64,000 nucleotides of DNA from JANXSF01 sp043745195. Its GTDB lineage: Bacteria > Acidobacteriota > Terriglobia > Bryobacterales > Bryobacteraceae. Location: contig JAYTTF010000089.1 in the NCBI GenBank assembly GCA_043745195.1, positions 9,220-73,219 of the forward strand, given 5' to 3'. Positions 9,186-16,574 of the stretch are shown here, piece after piece. Within the stretch, counting starts at the first letter, position 1. Each line of letters begins with the position of its first letter. The notes under the pieces were generated by a model. The model was not told the origin of the DNA and did no database searches. It saw nothing but the letters and a program-made list of their open reading frames with translations. The position numbers were made by a program, and so were the translations under genes.

Positions 9186-10700
9186 TTACCGAAAAACCGG
9201 TTTCAGCGGAGCTGGAAGATAGCGTCGAATCATTGCTTTCTCTTCTTCGTGGAAGAAGCCGGAGAGCACCAGCATAGCAACATAAACAATTGCGAAGGTG
9301 ATTGATGTCAATGCCAGCAGGTAGAACAGTTTGACATTTTGGAGTTGATATCGAATGGCAAGGGAGCAAATTGCAGCCACGGATGCAGCTAGCAAGGCGC
9401 GGCCAGTATCGTAAAACTGAAATAGATTGGTTCTTCCTATTCTTAGAATACGGGTGAATTTCCAGGCGACAAATAGTTTGTCCAGAAACCCTACTAATAC
9501 AACCACGGTAATCGCTCCAAGCATGCCAAGCCGAGGGGTAGTCCACCACAAAAGTGCCGCCATGCCGGCAACTAAAAGGACTCGAAACTTAACGAAGAAG
9601 AAACGGAGTTCTGGATACACACGAGTCAGCGGATCAATGGGAAAGATGGTGGTAAGAATCAAAAATAGGTTTACAAAAAAAATCGGCGCGCTTTCTCTGA
9701 ATTTCGGCGTGAAGAGAAAAACTATAAAGGGCTCAGTAACAGTTATGAAGTAAAAGAAGACTGCGAATGCCGGTATGGACAACTTTCTCATGACTCTGGC
9801 CGTCAAAGCCAGAATTTGGTCCGTTTCACCATTTTTTCTCATTTCGGACATTCGCGGCAACACAACTGCGGTGGAGGATTCAGTTACCAGTCCCATAATG
9901 GGGAGTTGGAAACAGCCTTGGGTGTACAAAGCAAGAGTTGCTGCTCCCAGAAAATTGGAGACGAAGTAAGTGTGCATGTCCACCTGCAGCACCAGCAACA
10001 ACCAGGACAACCCCAAAGGGGTGGCATAGATAATTTGCTCACGTAGTAGTTTGCCATCGAATTGCTTCCAGAATCCAGGAAATCGCGAGCCCAAGTACCA
10101 AAACATCAACAGCACTGTGATCGCTGAATGGATGAGGAAGGAGCAAAGAATTGCCACTGGAGTTCCCCATTGTACGACCGCTATAAAGAGAGAAATGGTG
10201 CGGGTGGCCTGAATGAGCACGAAAAAAAACGCTGTTATTTCCACTTCCTGATGAGCCATCAAAATTGCCTCGAAACCTTGGCACAATACGGCAAGTGGGA
10301 TTGCCAACGCAACATAACCGGCATATTGAGTCAACGAAGGGGCACCCAGAAGCGTGGAATAGATTTGAGGAAACGCGAGCGTAATGAAGGAGCCAAAGAG
10401 CCCCATTGTTGTCATTACCAGTACGATATTAAGAACAACCTGCCGCTGTCTGGCTGTTTCCCTGGGTAGAAAATAGAAGGCGCACGTGCCAAACCCCATG
10501 GGAAGGTAGTTTGTGGCGGAAATGATCACGATGAATAATTGCTTGTACACCCCCATCGTCTCCAAATCCATTCGCCTGGCTACAACCAATGGAGTGATAA
10601 AAGTGAGGACGAACGCAATGAGTCTACCGGCTAAAATCCACGAAGCCTTGCTTGAAAGGCTTCGTTTGGAGGTTTGCACGATAGGTGTTTTCTCCGACAA
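9186..10700 (-). CDS. Polysaccharide flippase (Wzx/MATE-like)
   Basis: 504-residue integral membrane protein with about 12-14 hydrophobic segments spread over its length, opening with WILAGRLIAFVLTFITPLVVARR. This is the polysaccharide biosynthesis/MOP-superfamily pattern. Predicted to flip a lipid-linked repeat unit across the inner membrane. The frame begins with TTG at 10698-10700, preceded by GGGGAAGAAG; the nearest upstream ATG runs into a stop after six codons, so TTG is the best start. It lies downstream of the AlgD-like gene on the same strand, separated by two copies of an 81-bp repeat. No polymerase gene was recognised next to it. Confidence 0.85.
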   Translation of the reverse strand: MSEKTPIVQTSKRSLSSKASWILAGRLIAFVLTFITPLVVARRMDLETMGVYKQLFIVIISATNYLPMGFGTCAFYFLPRETARQRQVVLNIVLVMTTMGLFGSFITLAFPQIYSTLLGAPSLTQYAGYVALAIPLAVLCQGFEAILMAHQEVEITAFFFVLIQATRTISLFIAVVQWGTPVAILCSFLIHSAITVLLMFWYLGSRFPGFWKQFDGKLLREQIIYATPLGLSWLLLVLQVDMHTYFVSNFLGAATLALYTQGCFQLPIMGLVTESSTAVVLPRMSEMRKNGETDQILALTARVMRKLSIPAFAVFFYFITVTEPFIVFLFTPKFRESAPIFFVNLFLILTTIFPIDPLTRVYPELRFFFVKFRVLLVAGMAALLWWTTPRLGMLGAITVVVLVGFLDKLFVAWKFTRILRIGRTNLFQFYDTGRALLAASVAAICSLAIRYQLQNVKLFYLLALTSITFAIVYVAMLVLSGFFHEEEKAMIRRYLPAPLKPVFR

Positions 10701-10739
10701 TTATCTTCTTCCCCTGGACATTGGATCTCCTAACAAACA

Positions 10740-10912
10740 AGCGCAAAACGGACTCGCTTCGGCGAATAACTTCCTTTGTTTCTCAACTGCATTTCGCCGC
10801 GCCGAAGCGGCCTTTGCGCTCCTAAGAAACAAGCGCAAAACGGACTCGCTTCGGCGAATAACTTCCTTTGTTTCTCAACTGCATTTCGCCGCGCCGAAAC
10901 GGCCTTTGCGCT
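10740..10912. repeat. Two tandem copies of an 81-bp inverted-repeat element
   Basis: Copies at 10740-10820 and 10832-10912 differ at one base (80/81 identical; 92-bp period). Each begins AGCGCAAA and ends TTTGCGCT, and the arms can fold imperfectly through CGCTTCGGCG on the left and CGCCGAAGCG on the right, so each unit is a REP/MITE-like imperfect hairpin. A third, slightly diverged copy in opposite orientation lies at 47929-48010. The pair fills the gap between the AlgD-like gene and the flippase, where it could attenuate transcription. Open frames across it are by-products of the repeat. Confidence 0.85.
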
Positions 10913-10914
10913 AA

Positions 10915-12204
10915 CTAAACTGGGTCGCCGGTCCCGCTTCGTACCAGATCGATAACCGGTTTTCCAGTTGCGCGAATTTTCGCCGAGATTTCAGGCGATG
11001 GCTTTTGAGCAATCACGATATTATCGGCCCAAGCCAACATTTCCTCCAGTTCTCCTACCATCAGCTTTCCGATATGTGGCACGGCGTTCAGGATATAGTG
11101 ACGGTTACTGCCGTAGATTGTATCGATCTGGATGTGCGGATCGAACACTTTCATATCCCGGCCCTTGCCGATCAGATACTCGAGCATCGTGACCACTGGA
11201 CTCTCGCGAAGATCGTCGGTGTTCTCTTTGAACGCCAGTCCAAAAATCCCCAATTTCTTGTTTCCCAAGTCGATAACCCCATCAATGGCGCGGCGCAAAT
11301 GTTCGTCGTTGCTGGCGAGTACGCTGAACAGCATAGGGAGTTTGACGTCAAGTCGGGACGCACGGTAATTGAGGGCACGTAAATCCTTGGGTAGGCAAGA
11401 GCCGCCAAAGGCGAAACCGGGTTTTAAGTATGCTTTGGAAATATTTAGGTGGTCATCCTGGCAAAGAGTCTCCATCACCTCTTCAGCGGAAATTCCCATC
11501 CTTGTGGCAAGCGAACCAATCTCGTTCGCAAAGGAAATTTTCACAGCATGGAAAGCGTTGCAGGCGTACTTTATCATTTCCGCAGTACGTAAACTTACAA
11601 GACATGGTGCAACTCCCAGGGCATCGTAGATACTGGCGGCCCTTCCAACTGCAGCAGGATCGCTGCCGCCAACGACAATTATCGACGGCTCGCGGAAGTC
11701 CTTTACGGCAGTACCTTCCCGTAAGAACTCAGGATTGGATACGACACTGACAAGATTGTTTCCGGCGAAAACAGATTCGACAATTTCTTCGCAGGTTCCA
11801 GGAAAAACCGTGCTTCGCACAGCGACAATCAATGGTTTAGTTCGGCCGGAAAGTTCAGCTGCGATGTTGGTTACTACCCGGCGGAGTTGATCTAAGCCCA
11901 GATTCCCCGTTTTTTCCGACGGAGTGCCCACGCAGAGCAACGCGATGTCTGCCTGCTGGATTGCATCCGTAGTGGAGGTAGTGGCGGTTAAGAATCCTCC
12001 CTTCACGCTGGAACTGACCAACGACTCAAGCCCTGGCTCGTAAAATGGCGCCTGGCCCTTAATCACATTCGAGACTTTACCCGGATCGGTATCGACACCG
12101 ATCACTTTATGGCCTAAGTCGGCTAGACAGGCTGCAGTGACACAGCCAACGTATCCGAGGCCGAAAACTGCGATTGTAGATGGGTTCTTCGTCATATTAG
12201 ACAT
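10915..12204 (-). CDS. UDP-glucose/GDP-mannose dehydrogenase family (AlgD-like)
   Basis: 429-residue NAD-dependent sugar-nucleotide 6-dehydrogenase that oxidises a hexose C6 to a carboxylate, giving a uronic acid for glycan synthesis. The N-terminal Rossmann motif is VFGLGYVGCVTAACLA and the catalytic-Cys segment is FAFGGSCLPKDLRAL. The LPKD form after the Cys is nearer to GDP-mannose dehydrogenase AlgD than to the FPKD form common in UDP-glucose dehydrogenases, so GDP-mannuronate is the preferred but unproven product. The ATG at 12204 is favoured by AAAGGAC eight bases upstream; the frame opens at 12252. It is divergent from the GT4 gene at 12284. Confidence 0.88.
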   Translation of the reverse strand: MSNMTKNPSTIAVFGLGYVGCVTAACLADLGHKVIGVDTDPGKVSNVIKGQAPFYEPGLESLVSSSVKGGFLTATTSTTDAIQQADIALLCVGTPSEKTGNLGLDQLRRVVTNIAAELSGRTKPLIVAVRSTVFPGTCEEIVESVFAGNNLVSVVSNPEFLREGTAVKDFREPSIIVVGGSDPAAVGRAASIYDALGVAPCLVSLRTAEMIKYACNAFHAVKISFANEIGSLATRMGISAEEVMETLCQDDHLNISKAYLKPGFAFGGSCLPKDLRALNYRASRLDVKLPMLFSVLASNDEHLRRAIDGVIDLGNKKLGIFGLAFKENTDDLRESPVVTMLEYLIGKGRDMKVFDPHIQIDTIYGSNRHYILNAVPHIGKLMVGELEEMLAWADNIVIAQKPSPEISAKIRATGKPVIDLVRSGTGDPV

Positions 12205-12283
12205 ATTTGTTGTCCTTTTGCCGATTGCCACTTGACTCGCGACTACTCGCAATGTTGGGATGGCTATTCGGGCTATTGTTTAA

Positions 12284-13483
12284 ATGAAAATACTTTGGGT
12301 TTGTGGGACGTTTCTTCATCCGACCAACAAGGGTGGTCAGATTCGAACTTTGGAAATGTTGAAGCGGTTGCATGAGAGGCATGAAATCCACTATGTTGCT
12401 TTTCAACAAAACGGTGAAACCGAAGGATTGGAAAGAGCAGTGGAGTATTCCACTCAGGCCTACGCAATTCCTCACGCTGTTCCAGCTAGAGGCACGGTTC
12501 CGTTCTTTATGCAACTGGCTGCCAATTTGTTTTCTGACCTTCCTTTGTCGGTAAGCCGATACATCAGCCCCGCGATGCGTGAAGTTATCAGGTCTTTGCG
12601 GAGCAAGCATAGCTTTGACAGTGTCGTTTGCGATTTTCTGTTCCCCGCACCTAATTTTTCGAATTTTGACGACGTTGTGCTTTTTGAGCACAACGTTGAA
12701 TCGATGATCTGGCAACGCCATGTTGAAAGTAGCAGCGATCCGTTGCGCAAAGCCTATTTCGGAATGCAATATCGGAGAATGCTTGCATGCGAGGCAAAGG
12801 CGTGCCGTGAGGCCGCCCATGTAATTGCCGTCTCTGCCATTGATGCCCGGAAGATTGAGCAGATGTTTGATTTGAGCAAGGTTTCGGACATCAAAACCGG
12901 GGTTGATGTGGACTACTTTGCGCCTGCCCCCATCGCTCATCCAAAGGTTGCGGATCTGGTGTTTGTTGGCTCTATGGACTGGCTGCCGAACATCGATGGT
13001 GTTCGCTTCTTTGTTTCCGAAGTGCTGCCTTTGATTTGCGCCAAAATTCCTGAAGTGAAACTGGTTATTGTAGGCCGCACACCACCTGCCGAGATTCAAA
13101 AGATGGCGGGGCCGAATGTTCATGTTACTGGGACTGTCGCCGACATTCGCCCTTATTTGTGGGGCTCGGCTGTTTCTATTGTTCCGTTGCGAATCGGCAG
13201 TGGCACTCGTTTGAAAATCTACGAATCGATGGCGGCTAAAACTGCGGTGGTCTCCACTACGATTGGTGCTGAGGGACTGGTTTATGAAGACGGAACGAAT
13301 ATTGCAATTGCCGATTCGGCAGAAGATATTGCTCGTAGTTGCATTCATCTCATCGAAAATGTCGCTAGCCGCCGAAGCATGGCGCAATCGGCATTTAAGA
13401 TGGTTGCCGAAAGGTTTTCCTGGCCACAAATCGCCCAAGAATTTGAAGATTTGTTGAAAGAGTACCCGGCTCGGAAGCATTGA
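12284..13483 (+). CDS. Glycosyltransferase family 4 protein
   Basis: 399-residue GT-B glycosyltransferase. The N-terminus MKILWVCGTFLHPTNKGGQ holds the lysine-glycine acceptor loop, FEHNVESM lies mid-protein, and the C-terminal domain shows VFVGSMDWLPN, then GSGTRLKIYESMAAKTAVV, in the usual donor-site position. It resembles the Stp1/XrtA-cluster type of GT4 with the HNVES motif. Predicted to add one sugar to the exopolysaccharide repeat unit. No ribosome site precedes the ATG. It converges on the GT2 gene with three bases between stops. A long open frame on the opposite strand (12197-13480) is a shadow. Confidence 0.85.
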   Translation: MKILWVCGTFLHPTNKGGQIRTLEMLKRLHERHEIHYVAFQQNGETEGLERAVEYSTQAYAIPHAVPARGTVPFFMQLAANLFSDLPLSVSRYISPAMREVIRSLRSKHSFDSVVCDFLFPAPNFSNFDDVVLFEHNVESMIWQRHVESSSDPLRKAYFGMQYRRMLACEAKACREAAHVIAVSAIDARKIEQMFDLSKVSDIKTGVDVDYFAPAPIAHPKVADLVFVGSMDWLPNIDGVRFFVSEVLPLICAKIPEVKLVIVGRTPPAEIQKMAGPNVHVTGTVADIRPYLWGSAVSIVPLRIGSGTRLKIYESMAAKTAVVSTTIGAEGLVYEDGTNIAIADSAEDIARSCIHLIENVASRRSMAQSAFKMVAERFSWPQIAQEFEDLLKEYPARKH

Positions 13484-13486
13484 TTG

Positions 13487-14605
13487 TTATTCCCAGGCCA
13501 TCTGTTTACGGCTGGTCATGGCATGATAGAAGCCGAAGAAAACAGCAATGTTGATCATTGTGAAATAGAAAGGCAACATCAAATGCCGAGGGCGTAATTT
13601 TACTAGGGTTCCAAAAGCGGCCAGTGAATAAAAAAGAATTTGGCCAAACAAAAGCGCCTGATAGAGAGGCTGATCGAATAAGAAGAGATTTGCGACGATG
13701 GCCCCCACCATTCCGAACGGCACCAGCAGACGTATGACTTTGTGAGATAGAAAGAAGAAAAGTGGGAGCGGTTGGAATGGACTAATCACTCCCTTGATTT
13801 CGGAAATTTGCTGGATGTTGCCAGTCATGATTCGGACGCGACGTCCAAATCCAGTCATCTCCTTAGCCTCCTCGTAAACAATGGCCTTGGGTTCATACAC
13901 GGCCCGGAATTTCTTCGCTAAAACGGAAACCGGAATGACGTAATCGTCATTGATGGTTCCGGCCGGAGGGTAAGGGTAAAGACTCTTCCGGATGGCATTG
14001 AGTTGGCCATGGCCACCTAGAGTTGAAGCCAATTCAGATTCCTGTACTTTCAGAAACGTTTCGTATTTCCAATAAAACTCTTCTGATTTGCCTACATCAA
14101 CTTCATCGGCCTTGATGACGCTGTACTTGCCACTGACCGCTCCTACTTGGGGATCTGCGAAATTCATCATCAAGATCCGCAGCGAATCTTGATAGAGCAT
14201 TGCAGCAGTGTCGGAAAAGACAATAATTTCGTTGCTGCAATGACCAACTGCGTCGTTCAGCGTCAATATTTTGCCGCGGTTTTTTTTGAAATCAAGAACC
14301 GTCACTCGCGTGCCTTCTGCCGCTTTTTTTGCAAGTTCAGCAGTTCTATCCTTGGGGCCGTCGCAAGCAACCACGATTTCAAGTTTTTCGGCGGGGTAGT
14401 TGATATTCAGAGAGTTACGTATTTTCTCTTCAATAATGTGTTCTTCGTTGTAAGCCGGGATAACAAGAGACACGCTGGGTTCAAACGGCCGTCGATTTAC
14501 AGGACGATGAATGAACAGCCGCAATAAAAACAGTACGAGAGGATAGCCGAAGTAGGCATAAACTGGAACCGCAACGCACAACCAAAACAAATAGGAAGTA
14601 TTCAC
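13487..14605 (-). CDS. Membrane-anchored glycosyltransferase family 2
   Basis: 372-residue GT2 enzyme starting at GTG (14603-14605), the only start after an in-frame stop. An N-terminal transmembrane segment (residues about 5-30) is followed by the GT-A domain (VSLVIPAYNEEHIIEEKI, VVACDGPKDRT, then FSDTAAM as the acid motif, and TINDDYVIP). Two or three hydrophobic segments form the C-terminus. The layout matches processive or membrane-bound transferases that prime or extend exopolysaccharides. Donor and acceptor are unknown. It is the last recognisable glycan gene before the secreted-protein block. Confidence 0.85.
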   Translation of the reverse strand: MNTSYLFWLCVAVPVYAYFGYPLVLFLLRLFIHRPVNRRPFEPSVSLVIPAYNEEHIIEEKIRNSLNINYPAEKLEIVVACDGPKDRTAELAKKAAEGTRVTVLDFKKNRGKILTLNDAVGHCSNEIIVFSDTAAMLYQDSLRILMMNFADPQVGAVSGKYSVIKADEVDVGKSEEFYWKYETFLKVQESELASTLGGHGQLNAIRKSLYPYPPAGTINDDYVIPVSVLAKKFRAVYEPKAIVYEEAKEMTGFGRRVRIMTGNIQQISEIKGVISPFQPLPLFFFLSHKVIRLLVPFGMVGAIVANLFLFDQPLYQALLFGQILFYSLAAFGTLVKLRPRHLMLPFYFTMINIAVFFGFYHAMTSRKQMAWE

Positions 14606-15041
14606 AGAAACTAATTAAGCCCGTAGGCTTTCCTTTCGAAAAACCGGTCGAAAAACCGGTCGAAAACAACGGTCGAAAAACCGGCGACGGTATTCACCAT
14701 GACGTTGTTGCCTTGCATCGGGCTGGACACTTCTATTTATCCACCAGAGTTGTTTCTTTTCTTGTCATTTTAAGCGGACCCTTCAGCTGCTTGTGTCTTT
14801 GTTGACGGATTGAACCGGCGGCTGTGAAGCCTAGTACTAGCAACCTCACCCTACAATAACTATTTTTACATATCGACAAGAATCATGAATAGGTACACGC
14901 CAATTTGAGGGGGTCGAAAATTTCGGTCACAGGTCTTTGTATCTTTTAAGTAACTGAAAAACAATATCTTGTTACTGCGGCTGTTACTGCTGAAGATTTC
15001 AAACCTATTGAATACAAGCAGAGGTTGGATAACAAAAAATT
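14606..15041. repeat. Intergenic region with a 12-bp tandem repeat
   Basis: A 436-bp gap between divergent genes. At 14637-14685 there are four tandem units of the form CGAAAAACCGGT (two exact 12-mers, one 13-base variant, one ending GGC). The same 12-mer occurs once at 9190-9201. ACCGGT is self-complementary, so the array can form short alternative hairpins or bind a repeated-site regulator. The rest is AT-richer towards 15041 and must contain the promoter of the secreted-protein genes, but no clear hexamers stand out. No coding or RNA gene is visible. Confidence 0.6.
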
Positions 15042-16574
15042 ATGAAAAGAGCGATTCTCTTAGTCGTCCTCCTGGGTTTACCAGGTAGAAAGTGCGAGGC
15101 TCAGACCAAAGTGGATTTGAGTTCGCAATCGAAAAGTGTTGATTTTTCAACGGCGGCATTTACTCTGCCAGTCCGGACAGGTCCGTCACTCAGTGTCAGT
15201 TGCAGAGTAGGCGAGCTATTTTACAAAACGAATGCGCCTGCGGGTCAAAATCTGTATGGCTGCACATCGACCAATGTCTGGTCTTTGCAAAGCGGCGGTT
15301 CGGGTGGTGGATCAGGTGGCGGCGGAGCGGTTTCAAGTGTGGCGGGAAAGGTTGGTGATGTTAGTCTGCAATATACTGATCTTACAGACTTTAAGGTTCA
15401 ACTTTCGGGTGGGACTGCGGTCATAGGGGCTGGGTGTAGTGCTTCACTACCTTGCACTGTCCGGTTTGGTTCCAAAAGCTATTTGTTTCCGAACCCGGCC
15501 ACCATTTCAAATCTGACTGGCACGGGAACTGCGGGACCTCATACGGTCTATATATTTGTGCGTGCTGATGGAATTCTCTATTTTGGGATCAATGGTGTCG
15601 CGGTTACCGGTGCTGCTTTGACCGGAGCAGTTCTTTCCATAGGGACTACGAACTTTCCCAGCGATAGTTACGGGCTAGCTGTCTGTAGCGTCAGTAACAA
15701 TGTAATGACACAGTGTACCGATTTGAGGGGTACGGGTAGAGATGTAGTTGCCGCAGCTGATGGCACACTTCAGGTGATCAGCAACCCAACTACTGGTTAT
15801 CAGGAAATCGCCGTAAATCCTTCTGCGGTCGCAACGTCGACTGGAAGCAATGATTTTTCAGGCAACAACAAGGTCAATCTGGGTAGTCAATACTTGTCCA
15901 TTACACTTGGAAATGACTCTGCTTCTGGAACCGTTCAAAACCGTTTCGTTGTACTAAACAGCAGTGGAAAGGGTGCGCTGGCTGGCACCGCTGCTAGCGG
16001 CAGAATCATTGGAGTCTGTATGGCGGATTGTGGCAACTCTGGCAACGCCCGGGTCGCAACCAGAGGGCAGGTACTTTTGCAGTTTGACGGACCTACCACA
16101 GCAGGCAACTATGTCAAAGTATCCACAACAACCGCTGGGAAGGCGACGGATGCAGGCACCAGCCGCCCCACATCCGGACAAATCCTTGGATACGTTTTAT
16201 CTACCAATACCTCAGCCGGGACTTACTCCGTAATTCTGGAGCCTGATATATTCGCCGATAATTTCCCAGGGTTCGGAGATAGATTTCTGGTTGGGGCACT
16301 TTCAGCTTCAAGCTACTGGCAAGAAGCTCAACGGCAAAGCAGTATTTTCGGAAGTGGTGATAAAGTTAAGCCAATGGGCAGAATAGCAGTTCAAAAAAGT
16401 AAGGAATTCAATTTGAGTCAAAGATTTGACAAGTCTGGAATCCTTCTGCCCTACTTGCTTGCGAAAACGATTAGTCAGGACGATTCAACAGAGCACCTAT
16501 CGAAAGGTTGCAACCAAAACATACCATTGGAGGATTCTTATGCGCTTTCTGGCTCAGTCACCATTTCGGAATAA
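15042..16574 (+). CDS. Secreted low-complexity beta-rich protein, unknown function
   Basis: 510 residues with a likely signal peptide (MKRAILLVVLLGLPG, cleavage near CEAQ). A Gly/Ser linker follows near residues 86-98, then a long region rich in Gly, Thr, Ser and Val with phage-tail-like phrases (VSSVAGKVGDVSLQYTDL; GRIIGVCMADCGNSGNARV; GQILGYVLS). The opening of that region resembles the start of tail-fibre/collar repeats. The last 80 residues are of different composition and overlap the start of the next gene by 35 bases, so a frameshift near the end is possible. A surface or matrix role is inferred from the signal peptide and neighbours. Confidence 0.65.
   Translation: MKRAILLVVLLGLPGRKCEAQTKVDLSSQSKSVDFSTAAFTLPVRTGPSLSVSCRVGELFYKTNAPAGQNLYGCTSTNVWSLQSGGSGGGSGGGGAVSSVAGKVGDVSLQYTDLTDFKVQLSGGTAVIGAGCSASLPCTVRFGSKSYLFPNPATISNLTGTGTAGPHTVYIFVRADGILYFGINGVAVTGAALTGAVLSIGTTNFPSDSYGLAVCSVSNNVMTQCTDLRGTGRDVVAAADGTLQVISNPTTGYQEIAVNPSAVATSTGSNDFSGNNKVNLGSQYLSITLGNDSASGTVQNRFVVLNSSGKGALAGTAASGRIIGVCMADCGNSGNARVATRGQVLLQFDGPTTAGNYVKVSTTTAGKATDAGTSRPTSGQILGYVLSTNTSAGTYSVILEPDIFADNFPGFGDRFLVGALSASSYWQEAQRQSSIFGSGDKVKPMGRIAVQKSKEFNLSQRFDKSGILLPYLLAKTISQDDSTEHLSKGCNQNIPLEDSYALSGSVTISE

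Noticed and set aside
10513..10914. 133-codon frame ending in SLRRITSFVSQLHF-type text
   Set aside because: Produced by the 81-bp repeats and antisense to the flippase start.
12197..13480. 427-codon open frame on the minus strand
   Set aside because: Exactly antisense to a clear GT4 gene, with low-complexity, family-free text.
14700..15041. Possible cyclic-di-GMP riboswitch before the secreted-protein genes
   Set aside because: The conserved core of the known class could not be found in the sequence.
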